Shown piece by piece: positions 1 through 6,672 of a stretch of DNA of 32,101 bases. Source of the stretch: a virus; the IMG/VR virus record IMGVR_UViG_3300013137_000070, positions 1 to 32,101 of that record; one strand, 5' to 3'. The notes under the pieces were generated by a model, which worked only from the letters and a program-made list of their open reading frames with translations, was not told where the DNA came from and did no database searches. The position numbers and the translations under genes were made by a program. Positions within the stretch are counted from its first letter, which is position 1, and every line of letters starts with the position of its first letter.

Positions 1-2
1 AA

Positions 3-125
3 CAATGGGACCTCCCTCCAGCAATCCACAACCCTGACTATTATCGTTCACTGTATGCCCAATTTATAATGGAAAAGTACCATTTGAATATAACAAAGGA
101 AGAAGTCCTGGAGAAGTTTAAATAG
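3..125 (+). CDS. C-terminal end of an upstream head-module gene (partial)
   Basis: An open frame runs from the window edge to TAG at 123-125 and gives 40 residues ending in EEVLEKFK. It is followed at once by the GGAGGG that serves the next ORF, so it looks like the end of a real gene. The visible part is rich in aromatic and charged residues (NPDYYRSLYAQF). The position just before the MuF gene would suit the portal or a small neighbour of it, but the fragment is too short to assign. Confidence 0.6.
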   Translation, partial: QWDLPPAIHNPDYYRSLYAQFIMEKYHLNITKEEVLEKFK

Positions 126-135
126 GAGGGTAGAT

Positions 136-171
136 ATGGCATCACGACCGTACAAAGCCGGGAATAACTAA
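136..171 (+). CDS. possible 11-residue mini-ORF
   Basis: ATG at 136 follows a good Shine-Dalgarno (GGAGGG at 125-130) and is closed by TAA at 169 after 11 codons (MASRPYKAGNN). A second Shine-Dalgarno for the next gene lies just after its stop. It may be a real micropeptide, a leader, or the remains of a start region. Nothing beyond the ribosome-binding site supports translation. Confidence 0.2.
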   Translation: MASRPYKAGNN

Positions 172-187
172 TCAGGAGGATTGAATC

Positions 188-496
188 ATGGCATTAAAAG
201 TAGCGTACACACTGAATGGGACAAATCTTACAGCAGCAGCAGCATACCTGAGAATCAGCAGAATCAATGGTGGCAAGAATCAGCTCTCTGTGGAAGTAGA
301 AGTATTCGAGACAGCAGAGAAAGCTCAGTTGCAGGGAGGCGATGACCCGATTCCTTTTCGTCATACTGTTGGGCATCCTATTGCCAATTTCTCATTTTCG
401 TTCGCTCCAGACCTGAATTCAGAAGATAACTTTCTGAAGCAAGCATATAATTACATGAAGACGCTGGAGCAGTATGCTAAGGCTGAGGATGTTTAA
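188..496 (+). CDS. hypothetical head-module protein, 102 aa
   Basis: The ORF starts at ATG 188 behind AGGAGG (174-179), and its stop (TAA 494-496) shares one base with the ATG of the MuF gene, so the two are translationally coupled. The protein looks like a compact soluble beta-rich fold: a hydrophobic alternating N-terminus (MALKVAYTLNGTNLTAAAAY), a central strand-rich part and a helical acidic C-terminus (KQAYNYMKTLEQYAKAED). No membrane segment or signal is seen. I do not recognise the family. The position between a presumed portal and MuF suggests a structural or assembly role, which is inference only. Confidence 0.75.
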   Translation: MALKVAYTLNGTNLTAAAAYLRISRINGGKNQLSVEVEVFETAEKAQLQGGDDPIPFRHTVGHPIANFSFSFAPDLNSEDNFLKQAYNYMKTLEQYAKAEDV

Positions 497-1284
497 TGGC
501 TAAGGCTTTGCCAAAGAATCCAGACAAAGATACCAAGAATAAGGAGATTAAAACAGCCCCGAAGAATTCTCCTTTTCAGAAGTCTCAGAGAATTCAAGGC
601 AGATATGCCAAGATCTTGTTTGGGGTAGCAAAAGAAATTGGCAAACTCATAAAAGGGTATGCCCCAACCGATATTCTCCAGGCAGAACGGCTTAGAGCAG
701 CTTTAAGACAATATTCTGACATCATTGGCCCTTGGGCATTAAAGATTTCTTTTGATGTTTTAAATGATGTAGACAGACAGGATAAAGCGACATGGCAAGC
801 TCATTCTAACCAAATGTCTGTTGCTTTAAAGCAAGAATTACTAAATGCACCAACTGGTGATTTATTTCAGCAGTTGATGAAAGAACAAGTTGGTTTGATC
901 AAGTCGATTCCAATCCAAGCAGCTGACAGAGTACATAAATTGGTTTCCGAAAATCTTTATCAAGGTCAACGAGCAGAATCTATCATGGAGAAGATTTTGC
1001 AAACAGAGAAGGTTTCTGAATCCAGAGCTAAATTAATTGCCAGGACTGAAATTGCAAGAGCGAGTACAAAGCTATTGGAGGCAAGGGCGCAACATGTAGG
1101 GAGTGACGGATATATCTGGAGAACGGCAAAGGATCTAATTGTAAGGCCAAGCCATAAAAAAATGAATGGGGTATTTGTGAAGTGGAGTGAGCCTCCTACA
1201 TTAGATAAAATGACAGGCCATGCAGGGTGTCTTCCCAACTGCCGTTGCTATGCAGACCCGGTTTTACCCGATGCAAAGTTTTAA
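496..1284 (+). CDS. MuF-type minor head / head morphogenesis protein
   Basis: This 262-residue protein carries the Phage_Mu_F signature in its C-terminal third. It has an RTEIARA helix near 183-189, R217-x-x-H220, MNGVFVKWSEPP at 223-234, and the terminal H-x-G-C-x-P-N-C-R-C motif at 242-251. MuF proteins sit at the portal vertex inside the head and are needed for head assembly; some members carry cargo or toxin domains, but none is visible here. The first 35 residues are lysine-rich and probably disordered. It starts one base before the end of the preceding stop codon. The family call is firm and the detailed role follows from the family. Confidence 0.9.
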   Translation: MAKALPKNPDKDTKNKEIKTAPKNSPFQKSQRIQGRYAKILFGVAKEIGKLIKGYAPTDILQAERLRAALRQYSDIIGPWALKISFDVLNDVDRQDKATWQAHSNQMSVALKQELLNAPTGDLFQQLMKEQVGLIKSIPIQAADRVHKLVSENLYQGQRAESIMEKILQTEKVSESRAKLIARTEIARASTKLLEARAQHVGSDGYIWRTAKDLIVRPSHKKMNGVFVKWSEPPTLDKMTGHAGCLPNCRCYADPVLPDAKF

Positions 1285-1299
1285 AGGGAGATAGAGAAA

Positions 1300-2235
1300 A
1301 TGCTTTTATCTGAGTTTTTAAAGTGGAAAGTGAACGACTCTGATTTCACAGAATCAGAACACCCCAGAGAATCAGATGGTAAATTCACTGAGAAAGGTGG
1401 AGGATCTTCTTCGTCAAATTTCAAAGCAGCAAAGACAGAGGGCAATATGAGAGTGCAAGCAGACGGATCTGCATTACCGGAGCATATTGCCAGGCTAAAG
1501 ATTCCTCCCGCTTGGACCGATGTTGAGTTTGATAGCAATCCTGATGCAACCCTGTTGGTCAAAGGCAAGGATGCAAAAGGAAGGTTGCAGTATGTTTATT
1601 CGGATGCTCATTGGGCGAAAGCTGCAGAGGCCAAGTTTGCCAGAGTTAATGAACTCAACCAAAAGTTTGAAGAGATCAGTAAGCAGAACAAAGCTAATCT
1701 AAAAGGGGAAAATAAGGAACCTGCGTTAGTGATTGATTTGATCATGAAGACTGGTATCAGACCTGGTTCTGACGAGGACACAAAAGCCAAGGTTAAGGCG
1801 TATGGGGCTACTACTCTTGAAGGGAGGCATGTTATCCAAGAAGGCGGTAAAATCTACTTGAACTTCATCGGCAAGAAAGGCGTCGATTTGAAGATTCCAA
1901 TTCAAGACTCTGATATTGGCCGGATGTTGATTGAACGTAAGATGAATAGAGGAGACAACAAGAAACTGTTTGATGTTTCTAATTCTCGGCTTTTGAATTA
2001 CACTCATATGCTTGATGGAGGTGGCTTTAAGACAAAGGACTTCAGGACCTTGTTGGGGACAAAGACAGCAATGAATCTTGTCAAGACAACAGATCGGCCT
2101 TCTAATGCGAAGGACTATAAGAGGAAAGTGATGGATATCGCGAAGAAGGTTGCATCTGTTCTTGGGAACACGCCTTCGGTTGCTTTGGGGAGTTATATTT
2201 CGCCGGTTGTGTTTGCTGATTGGAGGAAGGTATGA
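1300..2235 (+). CDS. DNA topoisomerase IB with a head-protein-like N-terminal extension
   Basis: This 311-residue protein reads as a poxvirus/bacterial-type topoisomerase IB, which relaxes supercoils through a 3'-phosphotyrosyl nick. Residues 58-118 match the N-terminal DNA-binding part (IPPAWTDVEF at 68-77, KDAKGRLQYVYSD at 90-102). The catalytic domain spans about 138-311. The catalytic set can be placed as Arg154 (TGIRPGS), Lys192 (FIGKKGVD), Arg249 (TKDFRTLLGT), Asn290 (LGNTPSVA) and Tyr299 (GSYISPVV). The nine-residue step from Asn290 to Tyr299 equals that of cellular and poxviral enzymes (His or Asn before Tyr). Residues 20-39 add HPRESDGKFTEKGG, a motif I associate with phage head-module proteins. 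The gene lies between MuF and the protease, an unusual place for a topoisomerase. No truncation or frameshift is seen, so it is probably active. Start by ATG 1300 behind GGGAG. Confidence 0.88.
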   Translation: MLLSEFLKWKVNDSDFTESEHPRESDGKFTEKGGGSSSSNFKAAKTEGNMRVQADGSALPEHIARLKIPPAWTDVEFDSNPDATLLVKGKDAKGRLQYVYSDAHWAKAAEAKFARVNELNQKFEEISKQNKANLKGENKEPALVIDLIMKTGIRPGSDEDTKAKVKAYGATTLEGRHVIQEGGKIYLNFIGKKGVDLKIPIQDSDIGRMLIERKMNRGDNKKLFDVSNSRLLNYTHMLDGGGFKTKDFRTLLGTKTAMNLVKTTDRPSNAKDYKRKVMDIAKKVASVLGNTPSVALGSYISPVVFADWRKV

Positions 2236-2381
2236 TGAATTTACCGAATGTCCACTTTGGTAAGATCAAAGATGAGGATGTTGATTGGAGAAAAGAAAAC
2301 GGAGATAGCGAAGAGGATTCGGAAGAAATTTCTGACGATGTAATTGCGATGCTTGGCTTTGATCCAAGGGATGAAAAATAA
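2232..2381 (+). CDS. small acidic hypothetical protein, 49 aa
   Basis: ATG 2232 overlaps the topoisomerase stop (ATGA), and a second in-frame ATG lies at 2235. GGAGG at 2222-2226 inside the previous gene serves either start. The product is very acidic in the middle (ENGDSEEDSEEISDD) and ends in VIAMLGFDPRDEK. Such short acidic proteins with a C-terminal LGFDP are, from memory, common near MuF and portal genes, but no function is known to me. Coupling to the topoisomerase gene and a strong ribosome-binding site support its reality. Confidence 0.6.
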   Translation: MMNLPNVHFGKIKDEDVDWRKENGDSEEDSEEISDDVIAMLGFDPRDEK

Positions 2382-2437
2382 ATTAAAAAGTATTACCTGT
2401 TTTTGTTTTATATAAATGAAAGTTAAAGGAGGTTAAA

Positions 2438-2688
2438 ATGATTCTTTCTGAATTGGGGATAAAAGATGGCAGACTCCTGACGAAGGATTCTTTGACTGTT
2501 GACGGCGGTCCTGGGTCTGGACAAAAAGGACATAAGACCATTGGTTCAGTTTTTGCTAAACATCAATTAAATATAGCTAAAAAACTCTAAATATGCCTGA
2601 CGCTGCTGTTAATTTTCTTGGTGGAATGACTAAAGAAGAGGCAAGAAATTTATTGAAGCAACATGGGATAAGATTTCGGGAGGGATAA
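2438..2688 (+). pseudogene. small GGxGSG-tagged gene, apparently frameshifted in an A-run
   Basis: AGGAGG precedes ATG 2438, which opens a 50-codon frame to TAA 2588-2590 containing DGGPGSGQKGHKT (residues 22-34). Directly after it, a second frame (ATG 2593 to TAA 2686-2688) encodes LGGMTKEEARNLLKQHG. The two frames join if one base is added or the ribosome shifts -1 in the six-A run at 2579-2584, giving one 83-residue protein. It is either a gene broken by a homopolymer indel, a sequencing error, or two separate tiny genes. The run is not a classical slippery heptamer in the zero frame. A related broken copy lies at 7697-8049. Function unknown. Confidence 0.5.
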
Positions 2689-2970
2689 TGTCTAAAGCCC
2701 GCTTTTACATAGAAGAACAAATCAGTGAGAATATTGCAGAGACCCCGGAAGGTCTTGGGCCTAAAGTTAGGCGTTTCGGAAGAATTGCTCTTGTTTGTGC
2801 TTGCGGCTGTGCACCACATAGATTATTGCAAAACAAATTGCGATCCAGAAAATCTAATTTCATTATGTTTAAGCTGTCATGCAAAAACAGGTGCCGGCAA
2901 AAGACATGTATGGGTCAATTTTTTTGATAATTTGAAGAATGGAAATGCATTAGAGGTGGTTAATGTCTAA
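2688..2970 (+). pseudogene. HNH homing-endonuclease remnant joined to a diverged copy of the protease start
   Basis: The frame from ATG 2688 begins MSKARFYIEEQISENI and continues to TPEG. This mirrors residues 1-22 of the protease at 2963 (MSKIRFYTTEKISEHI), then it runs into an unrelated frame. A second frame (open from 2725, TAA 2968-2970) holds the C-terminal half of an HNH endonuclease: VHHIDYCKTNCDPENLISLC, then SCHAKTGAGKRHVW. The His-His and Asn of the nuclease core and the distal Cys pair (C-x-x-C) are present, but the upstream Cys pair and N-terminal DNA-binding part are missing. It looks like the scar of a homing-endonuclease insertion at the protease gene start. Probably inactive. 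Confidence 0.7.
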
Positions 2971-4363
2971 AATCAGATTTTACACTACAGAGAAAATATC
3001 TGAGCATATTTCAAAAACTCCAGAAGGGTACATTCTTTGTTCTTCGGTGCCAGTAACAAGAACCGGGGTTTTTGTCTACAAGTCAAGCGAAGTTCCTGTT
3101 GCTTCTGGTAAAGATGGCCTTGTCCACATCAAAAGAGACCCGGAGGAAGTATTTCATCCTGACACGATTTCCAGCGCACAATCCAAACCAGTGACGATCG
3201 ACCACCCGAAAGAAGCTGTTGACCCTACCAATTGGAAAGATCTTACAGTTGGAACGATGCAAAATGTTAGAAGAGGCGAAGGCGATCAATCAGATTTATT
3301 GTTGGCGGATCTTTTGATAACGGATGAAAAGGCCATAGAACTGGTTACAAGTGGATTGAGAGAAATCTCATTAGGATATGATTGTGAGTATGAATCTGAT
3401 TCAGACAAGGAGGGTTCTGGGAAACAAAAACAAATAATCATAAACCATTGTGCCTTAGTTCAAAAGGGACGGGCGGGGAGCAGATGTTCCATACGAGATG
3501 CAGAATGTACTCATTGTGGGCGCTGCCATGCTAATGATAAAAATACTACTGAGGAGGCAGGAGAGATGAAAGTCAACATGTTCAAGTCTTTGCTGAGAAA
3601 AATTCTTGATGCAATGCCTGACGAAGAAACAGAAGAAGAGTCCAAAGAAAAAGAGGAAAAGATTAAGCCCGAAGCTGAGCCTTTTAAGCCCAAAGAGAAA
3701 GAGGAAAAGGTCGAAGATGAAGCTGAGGAGGAGGAGAAGAAAGAAACAAAAGAAAAAGAGCCCAAAGAGAAAGAGGAAAAGGTCGAAGATGAAGATCCTA
3801 CCGACAAATACTCTATCAAATTGGAAGCCCTTGAAGCCAAAGTCGACGGTATCATAAAGATGCTTGAAGAACTTCTTTTTGAAGAGAAAAAAGAAGACGA
3901 CGAAGAAGAGAGCACTGAAGATGCCGAAGCCAGTGAAGCTGAAGAGAAAAAAGAAGCTGAAGAGAAAAAAGAAGCTGAAGAGGTTGCCAAGTCAGAGGTA
4001 AAAGATTCCTGGCAGGATATTGTCCATCGTGCAGAACTTCTTTCCCCTGGCATACGCATCAAAAAGCCGACCAAGGATTTTGCCTCTACGCTTATCGGTA
4101 TCAAATCGAATGCTCTTGAAGCGGCTTCCGAGGATGGTAACACCAAAGCGTTTGCTGAAGCTTTTGGGGTCAAGAATGGTAAGATCCCCGTCAAGATGAC
4201 GAGAGATGCTGTTAATGCAGCCTTTATTGGTGTTTCAGAGGCTATCAGTAAGGTCAACAACGCTAAGGTTCACAGTCAGAGCATGATTATTAAAGATCAC
4301 AAGTCTGCTGTTTCTGTGAGAGATATTAACTCCCGTAACAGGGAATTTTACAAAACCGTCTAA
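2963..4363 (+). CDS. prohead protease (DUF2213) fused to an acidic scaffold domain
   Basis: Residues 1-180 match the DUF2213 family of phage prohead proteases: an N-terminal strand region with VPVTRTGVFVY (29-39), PVTIDHP with His81, and GLREISLGYD with Ser136, which are the likely catalytic pair. The family processes scaffold and capsid proteins during head maturation. Cys182, Cys185 and Cys188 form a C-x-x-C-x-x-C cluster (ECTHCGRCHAND) that could bind metal. Residues 202-350 are highly charged Glu/Lys coiled-coil sequence with internal repeats, and 350-466 form a folded scaffold end. GAGGTGG precedes ATG 2963. An in-frame internal start at Met202 probably makes the scaffold alone. The total length (466) fits a protease-plus-scaffold fusion. 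Confidence 0.88.
   Translation: MSKIRFYTTEKISEHISKTPEGYILCSSVPVTRTGVFVYKSSEVPVASGKDGLVHIKRDPEEVFHPDTISSAQSKPVTIDHPKEAVDPTNWKDLTVGTMQNVRRGEGDQSDLLLADLLITDEKAIELVTSGLREISLGYDCEYESDSDKEGSGKQKQIIINHCALVQKGRAGSRCSIRDAECTHCGRCHANDKNTTEEAGEMKVNMFKSLLRKILDAMPDEETEEESKEKEEKIKPEAEPFKPKEKEEKVEDEAEEEEKKETKEKEPKEKEEKVEDEDPTDKYSIKLEALEAKVDGIIKMLEELLFEEKKEDDEEESTEDAEASEAEEKKEAEEKKEAEEVAKSEVKDSWQDIVHRAELLSPGIRIKKPTKDFASTLIGIKSNALEAASEDGNTKAFAEAFGVKNGKIPVKMTRDAVNAAFIGVSEAISKVNNAKVHSQSMIIKDHKSAVSVRDINSRNREFYKTV
3566..4363 (+). CDS. nested in-frame scaffolding protein, 265 aa
   Basis: Inside the protease gene, GAGGAGG at 3551-3557 stands eight bases before ATG 3566, in the same frame (Met202 of the protease). 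This start would yield the Glu/Lys-rich scaffold domain without the protease, as lambda Nu3 is made inside gene C. The product begins MKVNMFKSLLRKILDAMPDE, has a long charged coiled-coil middle, and ends in a more ordered region (about residues 150-265). The ribosome-binding site is as strong as those of normal genes here. The scaffold would shape the procapsid and then be cut out by the protease. Translation from this start is inferred. Confidence 0.6.
   Translation: MKVNMFKSLLRKILDAMPDEETEEESKEKEEKIKPEAEPFKPKEKEEKVEDEAEEEEKKETKEKEPKEKEEKVEDEDPTDKYSIKLEALEAKVDGIIKMLEELLFEEKKEDDEEESTEDAEASEAEEKKEAEEKKEAEEVAKSEVKDSWQDIVHRAELLSPGIRIKKPTKDFASTLIGIKSNALEAASEDGNTKAFAEAFGVKNGKIPVKMTRDAVNAAFIGVSEAISKVNNAKVHSQSMIIKDHKSAVSVRDINSRNREFYKTV
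3687..3794 (+). repeat. 36-bp direct repeat inside the scaffold domain (two copies)
   Basis: An exact 36-base segment occurs at 3687-3722 and again at 3759-3794, an offset of 72 bases or 24 codons, so the frame is kept. It encodes a KEKEEKVEDE-type charged segment. This suggests coiled-coil lengthening by in-frame duplication and is a likely site of length variation. Confidence 0.85.
3935..3982 (+). repeat. 18-bp tandem repeat (EAEEKK), about 2.7 copies
   Basis: The unit GAAGCTGAAGAGAAAAAA is repeated in tandem at 3935-3952 and 3953-3970, with a partial third copy at 3971-3982, in the reading frame of the scaffold. It is a typical slippage-prone charged repeat in a scaffold coiled coil. Confidence 0.85.
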
Positions 4364-4387
4364 CACAAATAAAGGAGGATTTTAACT

Positions 4388-4909
4388 ATGAGTAATGCTT
4401 TTGTTTACAGAATGCCTGCTGGTGTCCCGGGAGATGTTGGTCGGCTTGAACAGGCCACTATTGAACCGAATCAGTACGATACCGATTATCCTTGCCTGGC
4501 GTATGGTATCTTGGTAAAGTTGGTCGCCAGTAAGATCCGCCCCATTGCTTCCGGGGACGATATCTCGGCTGTTGGTTACGGATTCTTGGTCCGCCCGTAC
4601 CCGATTCAGGAACCTATTGGTTCGGCTGCAAGTTCTCAGGCACTTTCTGCTGGTGCACCTAATACGGCTCTTGCGGCTGATGTTCTCCGTAGAGGGTACA
4701 TGACTGTCAAGGTTACAGCTGGTGGTGCAACGGCTATTGCTTCTATTGCCAAGGGAGATGCTGTGTATGTGCGTTCTACTGCAGATACCGGCAAAGTAGT
4801 TGGCGATATTGAAGCTGGCAGCATTTCCGGGAATGATACCGTAACAGGGGCTATCTTCATGGGCGCTGCTGACACCGATGGCAATGTTGAAATTGCCTAT
4901 AACATTTAA
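4388..4909 (+). CDS. capsid cement / decoration protein (gp24-like)
   Basis: This 173-residue protein opens with FVYRMPAGVPGDVGR (5-19) and continues with a TIEP segment, as in the structural cement proteins encoded just before DUF2184-type capsid genes. Such proteins bind the outside of the capsid shell and stiffen it. The middle (about 75-150) is Ala/Gly/Thr-rich and beta-strand-like (GYMTVKVTAGG, AIASIAKGDAVYVR), with no membrane segment. AAAGGAGG at 4371-4378 precedes ATG 4388. The position between scaffold and major capsid fits. An antisense open frame covers the same span and is a codon-usage shadow. Confidence 0.75.
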   Translation: MSNAFVYRMPAGVPGDVGRLEQATIEPNQYDTDYPCLAYGILVKLVASKIRPIASGDDISAVGYGFLVRPYPIQEPIGSAASSQALSAGAPNTALAADVLRRGYMTVKVTAGGATAIASIAKGDAVYVRSTADTGKVVGDIEAGSISGNDTVTGAIFMGAADTDGNVEIAYNI

Positions 4910-4937
4910 CACAGATCAGAAAAGGAGGAAATATATA

Positions 4938-5912
4938 ATGATGACATTTGATAAGTATACACTCGACAGTACCGGCGCTTTTCTGGTCGGCGAGCTTGAA
5001 AGATTGGACCAGAAACTTCATGAACCCTTGGTTGCAGTGACCTGGGGTCGGGACATTGATCTTCGCGAAGATGTAAGTATGGCTGATGAATCATCCAGCT
5101 ATACCAATTCTACCTTTGCCGCTGCTGGTGGGATTGCTCCTACGGGCAAGAACTTCGTTGGTAAAGCAACCAATTCTATCCCTGGCATCGGCCTGGATAT
5201 TGGCAAGACCGTCAGCCCGTTGTATCTGTGGGCTACCGAGATTTCCTATACCATCCCGGAACTGCTTTCCGCCCAGCAGCTGGGTCGCCCTGTTGACGAA
5301 CAGAAATTTGCTGGTATGCAGTTGAAGTGGCAGATGGACATCGACGAAATGGTTTATATCGGCGACTCTGCTTATGGGAAGTATGGCTTGACCAATAGCA
5401 CTGCAGTTACGACTGGCTTTGTTGATGCCGGGACTTCCGGGTATACTCAGTGGACCAATAAGACTCCTGCTGAGATTCTGCATGATGTCAACTCCTTGAT
5501 TTCTGCTTGCTGGGCCGCTGCCGGTTATGCCGTGTGCCCCACTAAGCTTCTTCTGCCTCCGGCTCAGTTTGCTTACATTACCAGTCAGACCGTTTCTACG
5601 GCAGGTAATGTTTCGATCCTGAAGTTCCTGCAGGACAATTGCATCAGCCTCAGCATTAACGGCAAGAAGCTGGATATCCAGCCGGTCAAGTGGCTGGTTG
5701 GTCGCGGTGTTGCTGCTGGTTCCCCTTCAACTGCTACTGACCGTATGGTTGTTTACACGCAGGATAAGATGCGCGTACGCTTCCCACTCGTTCCGCTGCA
5801 GAGGACTCCGCTCGAGTACAGGAGCATAGCACATTTAACAACGTACTTCGGGCGTCTTGGTTGCGTAGAAACGGTTTACCCAGAATGCGTACATTATGCC
5901 GACGGCATATAA
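4938..5912 (+). CDS. major capsid protein (DUF2184 type)
   Basis: AAAGGAGG at 4921-4928 sets the start at ATG 4938, with another ATG at 4941; a longer upstream ATG at 4878 lies inside the cement gene and has no ribosome-binding site. The 324-residue product has the layout of the DUF2184 capsid family: an N-terminal acidic part with a WGRDIDLREDV segment, an EISYTIPELLSAQQLGRPVD helix region, WQMDIDEMVYIGD, and a late IQPVKWLVGRG strand followed by an RTPLEYRSIAHLTTYFGRLG C-terminus. It forms the HK97-fold shell. Codon use is GC-richer than in its neighbours, as is common for a highly expressed gene. Confidence 0.9.
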   Translation: MMTFDKYTLDSTGAFLVGELERLDQKLHEPLVAVTWGRDIDLREDVSMADESSSYTNSTFAAAGGIAPTGKNFVGKATNSIPGIGLDIGKTVSPLYLWATEISYTIPELLSAQQLGRPVDEQKFAGMQLKWQMDIDEMVYIGDSAYGKYGLTNSTAVTTGFVDAGTSGYTQWTNKTPAEILHDVNSLISACWAAAGYAVCPTKLLLPPAQFAYITSQTVSTAGNVSILKFLQDNCISLSINGKKLDIQPVKWLVGRGVAAGSPSTATDRMVVYTQDKMRVRFPLVPLQRTPLEYRSIAHLTTYFGRLGCVETVYPECVHYADGI

Positions 5913-5958
5913 TTTCAAGGGCTTACAATGAATCAGGGCAATGTAAGATGGGGGGCGA

Positions 5959-6255
5959 ATGCCAAAAGTTAATGTAACACGACCAATTCAATTAGGTTTG
6001 GGGTTCGGTAAGAGGGATTTAAAGCCCTCTGCCAATCCCCATGTCCTTACAGAGGAAGAGATGAATGGTTGGTACATTCCTTCTCTGATTGAAACTGGGG
6101 CTATAGTAATTCTTGGCCAACCTTCTATTTCTCCTGAGCCGGCAAATGTCGATTTCGTTTATGAAGAACCGGCTCAGCAGAAAATAGAAAAATCTACTGA
6201 AGAACCAATTAAAGAAGAAATTGCTAAACCGAAGTTTAGAAAGATAAAAAGATGA
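5959..6255 (+). CDS. hypothetical small head protein, 98 aa
   Basis: The ORF follows the capsid gene after a 46-base gap and starts at ATG 5959 behind GGGGGCGA. It overlaps the next gene by four bases (ATGA). The N-terminal half contains an HVLTEEEMNGWYIPSLIETG segment that resembles small proteins often encoded between capsid and connector genes. The C-terminal 30 residues are Glu/Lys-rich and end in KFRKIKR, probably disordered. Its function is unknown to me; a short head-linked or accessory protein is likely from position. Confidence 0.65.
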   Translation: MPKVNVTRPIQLGLGFGKRDLKPSANPHVLTEEEMNGWYIPSLIETGAIVILGQPSISPEPANVDFVYEEPAQQKIEKSTEEPIKEEIAKPKFRKIKR

Positions 6256-6650
6256 GCACTTTCAGCGACCAGTTTAGAATTGATTTCCCAGAATTCTCGT
6301 ATGGGAGCCCTCTCGATTATCCTGATAGTCAAGTAGACTTCTGGTATGATCTTGCGGGGAGTCAGATGAACGTTGACCGTTGGGGAGATTTTCTTCTGCA
6401 AGGGCAAGAGCTATATGTTGCTCACAATCTTTCGTTAAGTAAGGCCAGGCAACAAGCAGCATTAGCTGGTCAAGTGCCAGGCCAGGTGACAGGAGTATTA
6501 TCAAGTCAATCTGCAGGGGGAGTATCCGCTTCTTTGGATACTTCATCTACTGCAGAAACTGAGGCTGGCAATTATAATCTGACAGTTTATGGAAGGCAGT
6601 TTATAAGGCTGGCAAGAATAGTCGGAAGCGGAGGCTTGTATCTCATATAA
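6252..6650 (+). CDS. head-tail adaptor / connector protein (DUF4054-like)
   Basis: This 132-residue protein starts with FSDQFRIDFPEFSYGSP, the typical opening of DUF4054 proteins, which act as adaptors between portal and tail. It continues with the usual helical core including QELYVAHNLSLSKARQQAAL, then a Ser/Gly-rich loop (VTGVLSSQSAGGVSASLD), and ends in GRQFIRLARIVGSGGLYLI. The length fits the family. It is coupled to the previous gene by the overlap ATGA, and it is followed by a 71-base gap. Confidence 0.82.
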   Translation: MSTFSDQFRIDFPEFSYGSPLDYPDSQVDFWYDLAGSQMNVDRWGDFLLQGQELYVAHNLSLSKARQQAALAGQVPGQVTGVLSSQSAGGVSASLDTSSTAETEAGNYNLTVYGRQFIRLARIVGSGGLYLI

Positions 6651-6672
6651 AATCACCATTTAAACGGAGTCT

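Noticed and set aside
231-246. GCA triplet run near the start of the 102-residue protein
   Set aside because: Only a few alanine codons in a row; not long enough to be treated as a repeat feature.
3511-4260. Long serine-rich ORF on the minus strand (249 codons)
   Set aside because: It is opposite the Glu/Lys-rich scaffold; GAA/AAG-type codons read as Ser/Phe codons in reverse. It has no ribosome-binding site and lies inside a rightward operon.
4382-4912. 176-codon antisense ORF opposite the cement protein
   Set aside because: It mirrors almost exactly the length of the sense gene, as codon bias would produce, and has no start signal or recognised motif.
4878-4937. Longer start for the major capsid protein (20 more residues)
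   Set aside because: The extra stretch is inside the cement gene and lacks a ribosome-binding site, while AAAGGAGG fits ATG 4938.
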